Source: Gammaproteobacteria bacterium (lineage in GTDB: Bacteria > Pseudomonadota > Gammaproteobacteria > QZLD01). Taken from it: a stretch of DNA of 38,791 nucleotides. Below, piece after piece: positions 15,543 through 24,624 of this stretch (within the stretch, counting starts at the first letter, position 1; each line of letters begins with the position of its first letter). Where the stretch lies: the NCBI GenBank assembly GCA_004796385.1, contig QZLD01000037.1, positions 1 to 38,791 of the forward strand, written 5' to 3'. The notes under the pieces were generated by a model. That model worked only from the letters and a program-made list of their open reading frames with translations, had not been told where the DNA came from and did not search any database. The position numbers and the translations under genes were made by a program.

Positions 15543-17765
15543 TTAACCGGAAATCCTTCTGACATCAATAATATTTGGTAGACTACCAATTTTATTCAAT
15601 ATTTTTCCTAAGTTGGAAATATCGCTTATTTCAACGGTAAACGACATTCTGGCGATCCTGTCACGCTTATCTACTGAGGTAGAAATATCGGTTATGTTTA
15701 GTTTTTCCTGCACAAATATCATTGAAATCTCATTAAGAAGACCCGGCCTGTCATAACTTTCTACCTTTATGTCTACCGGATATTGATTTTCCCGATTGCC
15801 ACTCCAGGAAACATCTATAAGCCTCTCACACTCTTCCTGATCAAGATTTTTTATATTGGCACAATCCGTCCTGTGTATCGAAACCCCTCGTCCTCTGGTA
15901 ATAAAACCGACAATACTATCATTCGGAACAGGTTTACAACACTTAGCCATATGAGTCAGCAGATTACCAACTCCAAGTATCTGAATGTCGCTACTACTTT
16001 TCTGGTGCTGAGAAGGCCTTGCCGATATTGGCAGGGATTCCTGTTCCGGCTGATATTGCTGCAGAGCAACTTCTTCCTGTAAACGACTACCAATTTGTGC
16101 TGCCGAAAAGTCTCCCCTTCCAATAGCTGCAAGCAATTCATCTTCATTTTGATAACGACTTTTCTCAAGAATCACACTAATGGCATTCTTCTTCAGCCCA
16201 AAACGATGTAGCTCCCGTTCAATTATTTCACGTCCATCAATAATGCTTTTTTCAAGGTCTTGCAGTTTAAACCATGCTCTAATTTTCGCTCTGGTTCTGG
16301 CTGACGCTGTATAACCAAGACCAGAAACAAGCCAATCACGACTAGGGGTCATATTTGATTTTGTGAGTATCTCTACTGTATCTCCATTTTCAAGACGGTG
16401 ATTCAAGGGAACTATACGCTGATTAACTTTGGCGCCAAAACATTTATGACCAACTTCTGTATGAATAGCATAGGCAAAATCGATAACGGTTGAACCTGCT
16501 GAAAGATCAAGAACTTTACCCTTGGGGGTTAATACATAAATTCGGTCATCAAAAGATTCGCTCCAAAGCTGATCGACAAAATCATCTTCTCCTGCATCTT
16601 CCTGACACGATTCTATATATTGCCTAAGCCAGTTTATTTTTTTCTGAAATCCCTGATCATAACTACTGCCATCCTTATAACGCCAGTGAGCCGCTATTCC
16701 AAGCTCCGAATTTTCGTGCATTTCGTATGTTCTGATCTGAATCTCAAGATTTTTTCCTTCAGGACCAATTACTGCCGTGTGCAGAGATTGATAATTATTA
16801 TTTTTTGGGGTTGCTATGTAATCATCAAATTCTTTTGGAATATGTTTCCACAAACCATGAACTATTCCCAAAACGGCATAACATTCTGCAACGGTATTCA
16901 CCATTACCCTTACTGCTCTTACATCGAAAAGCTCATCATAACCAACTCCTTTACGCACCATTTTCTTCCAGATGCTGTAAATATGCTTGGGACGTCCTTT
17001 TACTTCAGCTTTTATCCCTTCTTCATCCAGTTTTTCAGAAATAACATTTAAGGCATTTTCTATATACTCTTCTCTGTCTATACGTCTTTCCGCTATCATT
17101 TTGGCAATTTTTTTATAAGTATCCGGCTTAAGATATCTGAATGAAAGATCTTCAAGCTCCCATTTTACATGCCATATACCTAACAAATTAGCTAAAGGGG
17201 AATATATATCTCTTGTTTCAATAGATATACGACGCTGCTCACTTTCGCAAAGATTCTGCAAGGTTCTCATATTCTGAACCTGCTCAGCCAATTTTATTAT
17301 GACTCCACGAACATCTTTTGTGGTTGCAAAAATCATTTTTCTCAGTTGTTCTGCCTGCCCTAACCTAACAGCCCCTTCTTCATTATGGTTATGCAACTGA
17401 GCTATATTTTCCATTTTATAAATGCTTTCAACAAGTTCAGCGATATTATATCCAAAGATATTATTTAGCTCTTCTCTTGAGCAAACCCCCTTGTCAAGCA
17501 CATCATGAAGCATTCCGGCACTAACTGATTCGTAATCAAGATTTATCTGTATAAGAATAGAGGCTACGGAAATAGCATGATGAAAGTAACTTTGTCCGGA
17601 ATCTCTTTGGCTATCCCCATATTTTTCTTTAGCAAAATCCCAGGCTTTCTGCACTACTTTTTTATCTTCTTCCTTTATATCGTTATCCACAAGAGAAAAC
17701 CACTGCTGAAAACTAACATTTTCACTAATAAGTATTTCGCTTAATTTATCAACAACACTAACCAT
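15543..17765 (-). CDS. relA: GTP pyrophosphokinase, RelA-type (p)ppGpp synthetase
   Basis: 740 residues (E. coli RelA 744). Order: pseudo-HD domain (about 35-200), synthetase domain (about 230-400), TGS domain (about 425-490), a helical and Cys-containing zinc-finger-like region, and a C-terminal ACT domain. The synthetase carries GRPKHIYSIWKKM and the acidic EFDD (312-315), the mark of RelA-type rather than SpoT-type enzymes. The HD domain keeps H87-D88 but has Asp91 and Lys92 where active hydrolases have Glu-Asp, and Glu161 in place of the metal Asp. Hydrolysis of ppGpp is therefore probably lost, leaving a stringent-response synthetase at the ribosome. It is followed by a clear terminator. 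Confidence 0.93.
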   Translation of the reverse strand: MVSVVDKLSEILISENVSFQQWFSLVDNDIKEEDKKVVQKAWDFAKEKYGDSQRDSGQSYFHHAISVASILIQINLDYESVSAGMLHDVLDKGVCSREELNNIFGYNIAELVESIYKMENIAQLHNHNEEGAVRLGQAEQLRKMIFATTKDVRGVIIKLAEQVQNMRTLQNLCESEQRRISIETRDIYSPLANLLGIWHVKWELEDLSFRYLKPDTYKKIAKMIAERRIDREEYIENALNVISEKLDEEGIKAEVKGRPKHIYSIWKKMVRKGVGYDELFDVRAVRVMVNTVAECYAVLGIVHGLWKHIPKEFDDYIATPKNNNYQSLHTAVIGPEGKNLEIQIRTYEMHENSELGIAAHWRYKDGSSYDQGFQKKINWLRQYIESCQEDAGEDDFVDQLWSESFDDRIYVLTPKGKVLDLSAGSTVIDFAYAIHTEVGHKCFGAKVNQRIVPLNHRLENGDTVEILTKSNMTPSRDWLVSGLGYTASARTRAKIRAWFKLQDLEKSIIDGREIIERELHRFGLKKNAISVILEKSRYQNEDELLAAIGRGDFSAAQIGSRLQEEVALQQYQPEQESLPISARPSQHQKSSSDIQILGVGNLLTHMAKCCKPVPNDSIVGFITRGRGVSIHRTDCANIKNLDQEECERLIDVSWSGNRENQYPVDIKVESYDRPGLLNEISMIFVQEKLNITDISTSVDKRDRIARMSFTVEISDISNLGKILNKIGSLPNIIDVRRISG

Positions 17766-17799
17766 TTTTATTCTCTTGTAATTACGATACTATTTTACT

Positions 17800-19257
17800 C
17801 TACAAAGGAAGATTTATATCTTGTCCCATCAGTATTTCCATTTCTTTATGGACCATTTTGTCAAGAATCCCCTGAAACTCAAGTATCCTTTGAACATATC
17901 TTACCGGTTCAGTTCCGCGAGCATAGCCATATCTGGTTCTTCTATAATACTTTTTTTCAGACAATAGCGGTAAAACCGTTCGCAGATCCTGCCATTTATT
18001 TGGATTTTTACCTAACTCTCTTGATAATTTCTGAGCATCATGCACATGCCCCATACCAACATTGTATGCCGCAAGAGCAAATAACATTCGATCATGCCCC
18101 TGCACATTAGGAGACACCTGCCCTAACAGTTTATTGAGATACTTAGCTCCTCCAAAAATACTACTTTCCGGATCAATACGACTTTCATATCCCATTGCTC
18201 TTGCAGTTCTCCATGTCAACATCATTAGACCTCTAACTCCTGTAGGACTAGTTGCCTTTGGGTCCCAGTGGGATTCCTGATATGACTGAGCGGCCAGTAG
18301 CGTCCATGTAATATTGAACTTTTTCCCTGCTTTTTCAAACATATCCCTGTATTCCGGCAATCTGGATTTTATTCTTCTATGAAAAACCATCAGGTTTACA
18401 TAATCAAATTTTTCAAAATGCCCATAATATCTATCCACCAAATCGGATACCTTGCCATTTTTTTTATAGCGTTTAAGCCAGAAATTATGTGCTTCAAGAA
18501 GTTTTTCTGCATTTTTTGGAAGTATCCATGCCAGTTGCTGCTCATCACTAATCGTAAATGCAACTTCCAGTTGCGGATAGTATCTGCGGTTTATTCTTAC
18601 AATATTGGAATCTGCCACTGTACAATCTATCTGCTTCTCTGACACTTGGTACAAAAGAAGCTCTGTAGTATTTTCAAGATCCCGTATCCATTCCAGTTGT
18701 GGATTCTGTTTTTTCAATTTCTGCAGATTCTGTTCATAGCTGGAGCCAATTGCAACTGCTAATCTTAACCCTATAAGATCCTCTATTTTTTCCGGAGCTT
18801 TTAATGATCTATGACAAACAATCTGTTGTCTGACCTTATGATAAGGTTTAGAAAAACGATACTTTTCTTTTCTTTCAGGAGTAATTGTTATTCCTGCTGC
18901 CGCAATATGTGCCTTACCTTTTTCAACTGCTGCAATGACTTCTTCTACTGTATCAAGCACAAGAAACTCCGCCTCTGCTCCAAAAGCATCGGCGAAATCT
19001 CTTGCCAAATCATATTCAAAACCTTGCGCTCCTTCTGCTCCTTCATAATATGTTGTCGGAGCATTTCTGGTAGCAAAAATTATGCGCTTCTCTTTTACTA
19101 TTTTTGACAACAAAGATTGTTTATGAGGTTTGCTTTTATCAAGCTCTTTTTCTCCCTCAAGATCAAGCAATCCTCTATCATTACAAGACAAAAAAGCTGT
19201 AATAATTATTGGTATTATTGCTAATAATCCAGCTTTTTTTATTATTCTTACTGACAT
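17800..19257 (-). CDS. mltF: Membrane-bound lytic transglycosylase F
   Basis: 485 residues. A lipobox LSC at Cys25 after a hydrophobic stretch marks an outer-membrane lipoprotein. Residues about 55-285 form a periplasmic solute-binding (SBP3) domain, and about 305-460 an SLT lytic transglycosylase domain with catalytic Glu328 in QSYQESHWDP, followed by GVRGLMML and AAYNVGMGH. This two-domain order is diagnostic of MltF, which cleaves peptidoglycan to 1,6-anhydromuropeptides. It lies between glmM (133 bases upstream) and relA (34 bases downstream) on the same strand. Confidence 0.93.
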   Translation of the reverse strand: MSVRIIKKAGLLAIIPIIITAFLSCNDRGLLDLEGEKELDKSKPHKQSLLSKIVKEKRIIFATRNAPTTYYEGAEGAQGFEYDLARDFADAFGAEAEFLVLDTVEEVIAAVEKGKAHIAAAGITITPERKEKYRFSKPYHKVRQQIVCHRSLKAPEKIEDLIGLRLAVAIGSSYEQNLQKLKKQNPQLEWIRDLENTTELLLYQVSEKQIDCTVADSNIVRINRRYYPQLEVAFTISDEQQLAWILPKNAEKLLEAHNFWLKRYKKNGKVSDLVDRYYGHFEKFDYVNLMVFHRRIKSRLPEYRDMFEKAGKKFNITWTLLAAQSYQESHWDPKATSPTGVRGLMMLTWRTARAMGYESRIDPESSIFGGAKYLNKLLGQVSPNVQGHDRMLFALAAYNVGMGHVHDAQKLSRELGKNPNKWQDLRTVLPLLSEKKYYRRTRYGYARGTEPVRYVQRILEFQGILDKMVHKEMEILMGQDINLPL

Positions 19258-19390
19258 TAAGCTGTCCGGAAATTTTTTAAATTTAGTGCTGCATTATTAT
19301 TATATTCAAGACAACACCTCACGTCCGCATACCCAAATAAGCATAAAAGCTAATCGGCATACGGATTAATTATAGTTTATTTAATTTTAT

Positions 19391-20725
19391 TCACAGGTTA
19401 TTTTCCACTATTGAGGCAAGTTCTGTCGTCTTTTCTTTTACCAACGTTTCATCCTCACCTTCTATCATTACTCTTATAAGCGGCTCAGTTCCTGATGGTC
19501 TCAAAAGAACACGTCCTTTACCTGCCATTTCAGTCTCTATCCTTTTTACCTCTTCAGAAATAAGTTCAGAATTCATTACTTTTTGCTTATCAGAAACCTT
19601 TACATTAATCATATGTTGTGGATATTTGCTCATGCCCTTTTTCAGTTCTCCAAGCGGCATGCCTGTAGCTACAATAACTTCAAGCACCTGAAGAGCCGAA
19701 ACGATTCCGTCTCCGGTTGTTGATCTATCCAAACAGATAATATGCCCCGATGATTCGCCTCCAATAATACCTCCTTTTTCAAGCAGCATTTCCATAACAT
19801 ATCTGTCACCGACATTAGCTCGATAAAAGTTTATCCCCAGCTCTTCCAGAGCTATCTGCATACCTAGATTACTCATTAATGTACCAACTACAGGACCTTG
19901 CAACGATCCTTTCTTTCTTCTGGCAGATGCTATTATGTAAATAAGCTCGTCACCATCAAGAATTTCGCCTTTTTCATCCACCATTATCAGTCTGTCGCCA
20001 TCTCCATCAAGGGCGATTCCTAAATCAGCTTCATGTTCCAGTACCTTTTTTGCAAGCAGATCCGGCTTTGTTGAACCGCAACCGACATTAATATTCAGTC
20101 CATCCGGTTCAGTTCCAATTGATATAACCTTTGCCCCCATCTCCATAAACACATTTGGCGCAACCTTATAAGTTGCTCCATTGGCACAGTCAACGATGAT
20201 TTTCATTCCTCTAAGAATAATGGGTTCGGAAACGGAATATTTACAATATTCTATATAACGTCCTTCGGCATCCAGCTTGCTAACTTTACCCAGATACTCA
20301 GAATCGACGGTATCCATTTCCGTCTCCATCAATGCTTCTATCCGCTCTTCAAGTTCGTCACTGATTTTCTGTCCATCTGCAGAAAAGAATTTAATACCAT
20401 TATCATAGTGAGGATTATGTGAAGCACTAATTACAATTCCCGCACAGGCTCTTAATGTTCTGGTAAGGTACGCAACAGATGGGGTAGGCATAGGCCCCAG
20501 CAGAACAACATCTACGCCTGCAGCAACAAAGCCGGCTTCAAGTGCAGATTCAAACATATAACCGGATATTCTGGTATCTTTACCAATTACTACCTTTGAT
20601 CTTTTTCCTTCACCTGAAAACGCTTTACCAGCAGCCCAGCCAAGCTTTAACATAAAATCTGCCGAAATAGGATGCTCTCCGACTTGCCCTCTTATCCCAT
20701 CTGTTCCGAAATACTTTTTCACCAT
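19391..20725 (-). CDS. glmM: Phosphoglucosamine mutase
   Basis: 444 residues from the chosen ATG (20725), E. coli 445. It converts glucosamine 6-phosphate to glucosamine 1-phosphate for UDP-GlcNAc, feeding peptidoglycan and LPS. Visible are KYFGTDGIRG at the start, the phosphoserine loop VISASHNP with Ser102, the metal loop DGDGDR, GGESSGH and the C-terminal RPSGTEPLIRV. The frame extends to a TTG at 20752, but the ATG at 20725 has GGAG 7 bases before it and gives the family length. It follows folP closely, as in E. coli. Confidence 0.95.
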   Translation of the reverse strand: MVKKYFGTDGIRGQVGEHPISADFMLKLGWAAGKAFSGEGKRSKVVIGKDTRISGYMFESALEAGFVAAGVDVVLLGPMPTPSVAYLTRTLRACAGIVISASHNPHYDNGIKFFSADGQKISDELEERIEALMETEMDTVDSEYLGKVSKLDAEGRYIEYCKYSVSEPIILRGMKIIVDCANGATYKVAPNVFMEMGAKVISIGTEPDGLNINVGCGSTKPDLLAKKVLEHEADLGIALDGDGDRLIMVDEKGEILDGDELIYIIASARRKKGSLQGPVVGTLMSNLGMQIALEELGINFYRANVGDRYVMEMLLEKGGIIGGESSGHIICLDRSTTGDGIVSALQVLEVIVATGMPLGELKKGMSKYPQHMINVKVSDKQKVMNSELISEEVKRIETEMAGKGRVLLRPSGTEPLIRVMIEGEDETLVKEKTTELASIVENNL

Positions 20726-20758
20726 TACGCTGCTCCACTTAAAGTTTTTCAAAGGCTC

Positions 20759-21598
20759 TTAATTTGTTAATACCATATATGCTAAATCTACAGCATCTCG
20801 TGTTGCTTTTATGTCATGTGCGCGAATTATTGATGCCCCTTTTACTACTGCCAATGCAGCCAGCGCACAACTTCCGTAAACACGCTCTTCCACAGGCCTG
20901 TTTATTACGCTGCCTATCATTGATTTTCTTGATACTCCGACCAACAATCTACAACCTAGATCTTTGAACTGCTGCAAGTTTGAAAACAACCTGTAATTAT
21001 CTTCTACTGTTTTTCCAAAACCAAAACCAGGATCAATAATAATTCTTTTTGCTGAAATCCCCGACTGCAAACAAATCTCTATACGCTTTTGTAAATACTG
21101 TTTTACATCTGCTGCAACATCTTTGTATTGCGGACTATCCTGCATTGTTTGCGGTATTCCCTGCATGTGCATAAGGCAAATATCTGCATTACAACTACTA
21201 AGAAAACTGATACTGCCTTTATCTGAAAGCGCTGAAACATCATTAACCATTTTCGCTCCGGCTGATACAGCCTCGCGCATTACTATGGTTTTTTTGGTAT
21301 CTATTGATATTGGAACACTGGTTTTTTCTGAAAGCTGTTCTATTACAGGAATAACTCGTTGCAACTCTTCTTCTGCTGATACTTCTGCTGATCCGGGACG
21401 GGTTGACTCCCCTCCAATATCAATTATATCCGCACCTTCCTCAATCATTTCCATAGCTTTGGTTACTGCTTGCAAACAACTATTGTGCTTACCTCCATCA
21501 GAAAATGAATCCGGCGTCACATTAAGTATTGCCATTACTTGAGGCTTTAACTCTTGAGGTTTTCCCTGCAACTCTACCTGCAACATCTTTTTATCCAT
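20759..21598 (-). CDS. folP: Dihydropteroate synthase
   Basis: 279 residues. It joins 4-aminobenzoate to the dihydropterin pyrophosphate in folate synthesis and is the target of sulfonamides. All signature loops are present: ILNVTPDSFSDGG, DIGGESTRPGS, SIDTKK, NDVSAL, MHMQGIP, DPGFGFGKT and GVSRKS. Position between ftsH (26 bases) and glmM (33 bases to its chosen start) is the standard gammaproteobacterial order. Confidence 0.95.
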   Translation of the reverse strand: MDKKMLQVELQGKPQELKPQVMAILNVTPDSFSDGGKHNSCLQAVTKAMEMIEEGADIIDIGGESTRPGSAEVSAEEELQRVIPVIEQLSEKTSVPISIDTKKTIVMREAVSAGAKMVNDVSALSDKGSISFLSSCNADICLMHMQGIPQTMQDSPQYKDVAADVKQYLQKRIEICLQSGISAKRIIIDPGFGFGKTVEDNYRLFSNLQQFKDLGCRLLVGVSRKSMIGSVINRPVEERVYGSCALAALAVVKGASIIRAHDIKATRDAVDLAYMVLTN

Positions 21599-21624
21599 AA
21601 GACTGTTTTTTGATTGCTATTCTT

Positions 21625-23523
21625 TTATTGCTCTTCACCCTCTGCATCCGTTGCTGACGTTACCTCTTTTTCATCCTCAGCATAAATCTTATCAGACTCG
21701 GTTTCTCCCCAACCAGCAGGCTTACCAACCTCTTTACCTTCCATAATATCTTTTATCTGGTTGCTATCAATGGTTTCATATTTCATTAAAGCATTAGTCA
21801 TTATGTGAAGTTTATCTTCATTTTCCTCAAGGATCGTTTTCGCCTTGTTGTAATTTTCGTCGATAATTTTCTTCACTTCCGCATCAATTGCATGGGCAGT
21901 CTCATCGGAAAATGCCTGATTCTGAGATACAGAATGTCCAAGAAATACCTCTTCCTGATTTTCTCCAAAGGCCAAAGGTCCAAGATCAGATAACCCCCAT
22001 TTAGTAACCATATTACGCGCTATTTCTGTAGCTCTCTTAATATCATTGGATGCACCAGTAGTAACTTTATCAATCCCCATGGTCATCTCTTCTGCTATAC
22101 GTCCTCCATAAAGAGAGGCGATTTGGCTGCATAATCCCTCTTTAGTCATACTCCATTTATCTTCTTCAGGAAGGAAGAAGGTCACACCAAGTGCTCTACC
22201 TCTTGGAATAATGGTGACTTTATGGATAGGATCATGCCCCGGAACCAGATAACCTACAATAGCATGACCCGATTCATGATAAGCCGTATTGCGCTTTTCC
22301 TCTTCGCTCATAACCATAGACTTTCTTTCAGCGCCCATCATAATCTTGTCGCGAGCCTTTTCAAAAAAGCTCATGTCAATGGTTCTTTTATTCTCTCTGG
22401 CTGCTAAAAGCGCAGCTTCATTCACCAAATTTGCCAAATCAGCTCCGGAAAAACCTGGAGTTCCTCTGGCAATTACCAATGGTTCTACATCATCTCCTAA
22501 GGGCACTTTACGCATATGCACTTTAAGAATTTGCTCACGTCCTTTAATATCTGGCAATGGCACAACAACCTGCCGGTCAAAACGTCCCGGACGCAAAAGT
22601 GCAGGATCAAGAACATCTGGCCTGTTTGTTGCTGCTATTACGATAACCCCTTCACTGCCTTCAAAACCATCCATCTCAACCAGAAGCTGATTAAGTGTTT
22701 GCTCTCTTTCATCATGCCCACCACCAAGACCTGCGCCTCTGTGACGACCTACTGCATCAATCTCATCTATAAAAATTATACAAGGAGCCTGCTTTTTTGC
22801 CTGTTCAAACATATCACGAACTCTTGAGGCTCCAACTCCAACAAACATCTCTACAAAATCCGAACCTGATATTGAGAAAAACGGAACTTTAGCCTCTCCA
22901 GCTATTGCCTTAGCCAAAAGGGTTTTGCCAGTTCCAGGAGAACCAACCATTAACACTCCACGAGGAATCTTGCCTCCAAGACGCTGAAACTTACTTGGAT
23001 CTCTCAGGAAATCTACTAATTCAGAGACTTCTTCTTTTGCCTCTTCTGCTCCAGCTACATCATTAAAAGTCACTTTTATCTGGTCATCATCAAGAAGACG
23101 TGCACGGCTTTTTCCAAATGAGAGAGCTCCTCCCTTACCACCGCCACCTTGCATCTGCCTCATAAAATATATAAAAACAGCAAATATAATAATTATTGGA
23201 AACCATGTAACAAGAATGTGCATCAAAATACTTTTTTCTGTGGAATCCTTTGCTATTATCACAACCCCTTCGTTACGCATTTCCCCAATCAGAGCTGTAT
23301 AATCATTGTCCCCAGAGTATGTCTGGTATTCTGTTTCATCTTTTGTTTTTACTATAAGGTTGCGCCCATCCATAATTACTGTATGAACATTACCTTTTCG
23401 AAGATCGGCAAGAAAATCTGAATATGGCACATCACGAGAACCACCAACCGTACCATTAAAAAGAGATATTAATACTACTGCCACAACGACCCACAAGATT
23501 ACTATCTTCAATTTGTCGCTCAA
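21625..23523 (-). CDS. ftsH: ATP-dependent zinc metalloprotease FtsH
   Basis: 632 residues from a TTG at 23523. Two membrane segments enclose a short periplasmic domain (about 20-100). An AAA+ module follows with Walker A GSPGTGKT (194-201), Walker [10 protein letters not shown] and the SRH region RPGRFDRQV, then the M41 protease with zinc motif HESGH (416-420). It degrades membrane proteins and regulators such as LpxC from the cytoplasmic face. A longer frame begins at an ATG at 23556 without a ribosome site. The TTG has AGAGAGGA 7 bases upstream and places the zinc motif close to its E. coli position, so it is preferred. Confidence 0.95.
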   Translation of the reverse strand: MSDKLKIVILWVVVAVVLISLFNGTVGGSRDVPYSDFLADLRKGNVHTVIMDGRNLIVKTKDETEYQTYSGDNDYTALIGEMRNEGVVIIAKDSTEKSILMHILVTWFPIIIIFAVFIYFMRQMQGGGGKGGALSFGKSRARLLDDDQIKVTFNDVAGAEEAKEEVSELVDFLRDPSKFQRLGGKIPRGVLMVGSPGTGKTLLAKAIAGEAKVPFFSISGSDFVEMFVGVGASRVRDMFEQAKKQAPCIIFIDEIDAVGRHRGAGLGGGHDEREQTLNQLLVEMDGFEGSEGVIVIAATNRPDVLDPALLRPGRFDRQVVVPLPDIKGREQILKVHMRKVPLGDDVEPLVIARGTPGFSGADLANLVNEAALLAARENKRTIDMSFFEKARDKIMMGAERKSMVMSEEEKRNTAYHESGHAIVGYLVPGHDPIHKVTIIPRGRALGVTFFLPEEDKWSMTKEGLCSQIASLYGGRIAEEMTMGIDKVTTGASNDIKRATEIARNMVTKWGLSDLGPLAFGENQEEVFLGHSVSQNQAFSDETAHAIDAEVKKIIDENYNKAKTILEENEDKLHIMTNALMKYETIDSNQIKDIMEGKEVGKPAGWGETESDKIYAEDEKEVTSATDAEGEEQ

Positions 23524-23626
23524 AATGAATTCCTCTCTATAACGTATCCACAACATTAAAAATTGCAGAAACTATTTTTTAAAACTGAATAAAATATATG
23601 AAACACTACACACCCTAATAACCATT

Positions 23627-23664
23627 CAACATTATATGTTCCGATTCAATAATATAACATTGAA
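23627..23664. other. AT-rich hairpin and possible -10 box upstream of ftsH
   Basis: An imperfect inverted repeat (TTCAACATTATAT near 23626 with ATATAACATTGAA near 23652) contains on the minus strand TATAAT (23636-23631), a perfect -10 box without a clear -35. A perfect GTTTC-AC-GAAAC hairpin lies a little further at 23676-23687. These are the only marked elements between rlmE and ftsH. They suggest that ftsH-folP-glmM has a start of its own besides readthrough from rlmE. No sigma-32 match was found. Confidence 0.3.
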
Positions 23665-23744
23665 GGGATAGCAGTGTTTCACGAAACGAGTATAGTAATA
23701 TATTAAGAGAGTACGCTCAATGAGACTTTCCCTATTTCATTCTC

Positions 23745-24368
23745 TTACTTCTGTTTTTTATTAAGAGCAACCAGATACACTTCCCTGCTTCTTGATCTTG
23801 ATGCCTTTGGTTTTCTTATCTTCACTCTACTGTATTTTAAACGTAAATCTTTCACTATATCGTCAAATCCTTCCCCCTGAAAAATCTTGGCAACAAAATC
23901 ACCTCCTGCTTTTAAAACCTGATCCGCAAGATCTACTGCTAATTCAACCAAGTATGTTGAACGCGCCTGATCAATTGAATCCATACCGCTTAAGTTTGGA
24001 GCCATATCGGAAATAACGGTATCTATGCTGCGCTCTCCTATAACATTCAATAGCTGATCCAAAACTTCATTTTCGGTAAAATCTCCCTGAATAATTGTAA
24101 CTCCCGGAATATCATCCATTTTCAGAATATCTAATGCAATAACTTCTCCTGTAGTTCCTACCTTTTGCATAGCAAACTGCGTCCATGCTCCCGGAGCTGC
24201 CCCCAAATCAACAACTACACCTCCTTTAGAAAAAAGATTGTCTTTGTCATTAAGCTCTTTGAGTTTATATACTGCTCGCGAACGAAAACCATCATGCCTC
24301 GACTGCTTAACAAACTCGTCATCAAAATGCTCTTTGAGCCACCGTTTACTGCTATTGCTTTTTGCCAT
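23745..24368 (-). CDS. rlmE: 23S rRNA (uridine-2'-O-)methyltransferase RlmE (RrmJ/FtsJ)
   Basis: 207 residues (E. coli 209). It methylates U2552 of 23S rRNA late in 50S assembly using S-adenosylmethionine. The SAM loop VDLGAAPGAWTQ and the K-D-K-E catalytic tetrad are all visible: K35 in VYKLKE, Asp in SDMAPNLSG, Lys in VAKIFQGEG and Glu in REVYLVAL. It stands before ftsH as in E. coli, although 188 or more bases with hairpins intervene. Confidence 0.95.
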   Translation of the reverse strand: MAKSNSSKRWLKEHFDDEFVKQSRHDGFRSRAVYKLKELNDKDNLFSKGGVVVDLGAAPGAWTQFAMQKVGTTGEVIALDILKMDDIPGVTIIQGDFTENEVLDQLLNVIGERSIDTVISDMAPNLSGMDSIDQARSTYLVELAVDLADQVLKAGGDFVAKIFQGEGFDDIVKDLRLKYSRVKIRKPKASRSRSREVYLVALNKKQK

Positions 24369-24443
24369 ATAACCTTGATATCTCCTGAAAAAATATGACG
24401 AAGTCGTATTTATTTAGTCTAATTAATCAGCCCTTAAAAAAGG

Positions 24444-24623
24444 TCACAATTCTTCATCAAGCTTAGCTTCTTCTTTTTCCCAAAGTTCCTCTTCGGCAAT
24501 CTCTTCAGCCTCGTTATCTGCACCTTTATTCCAATTAATAATCCCATAAATAATACAAATCGATACAGCAACTATATTAGCAATATAAACAAATGCAATT
24601 ATAGGGTCGTCTATTCCTAACAT
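24444..24623 (-). CDS. Symporter small accessory protein, one membrane segment
   Basis: 59 residues from the ATG at 24623. One membrane helix (about 12-30: AFVYIANIVAVSICIIYGII) follows a short MLGIDDP start, and the tail is very acidic (EEIAEEELWEKEEAKLDEEL). Small proteins of this form accompany solute:sodium symporters as accessory subunits. AAGGAG lies 6 bases before the ATG, inside the end of the symporter gene, and only 1 base separates stop and start, so the two are coupled. A longer frame to 24659 lacks support. Confidence 0.8.
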   Translation of the reverse strand: MLGIDDPIIAFVYIANIVAVSICIIYGIINWNKGADNEAEEIAEEELWEKEEAKLDEEL

Positions 24624-24624
24624 A

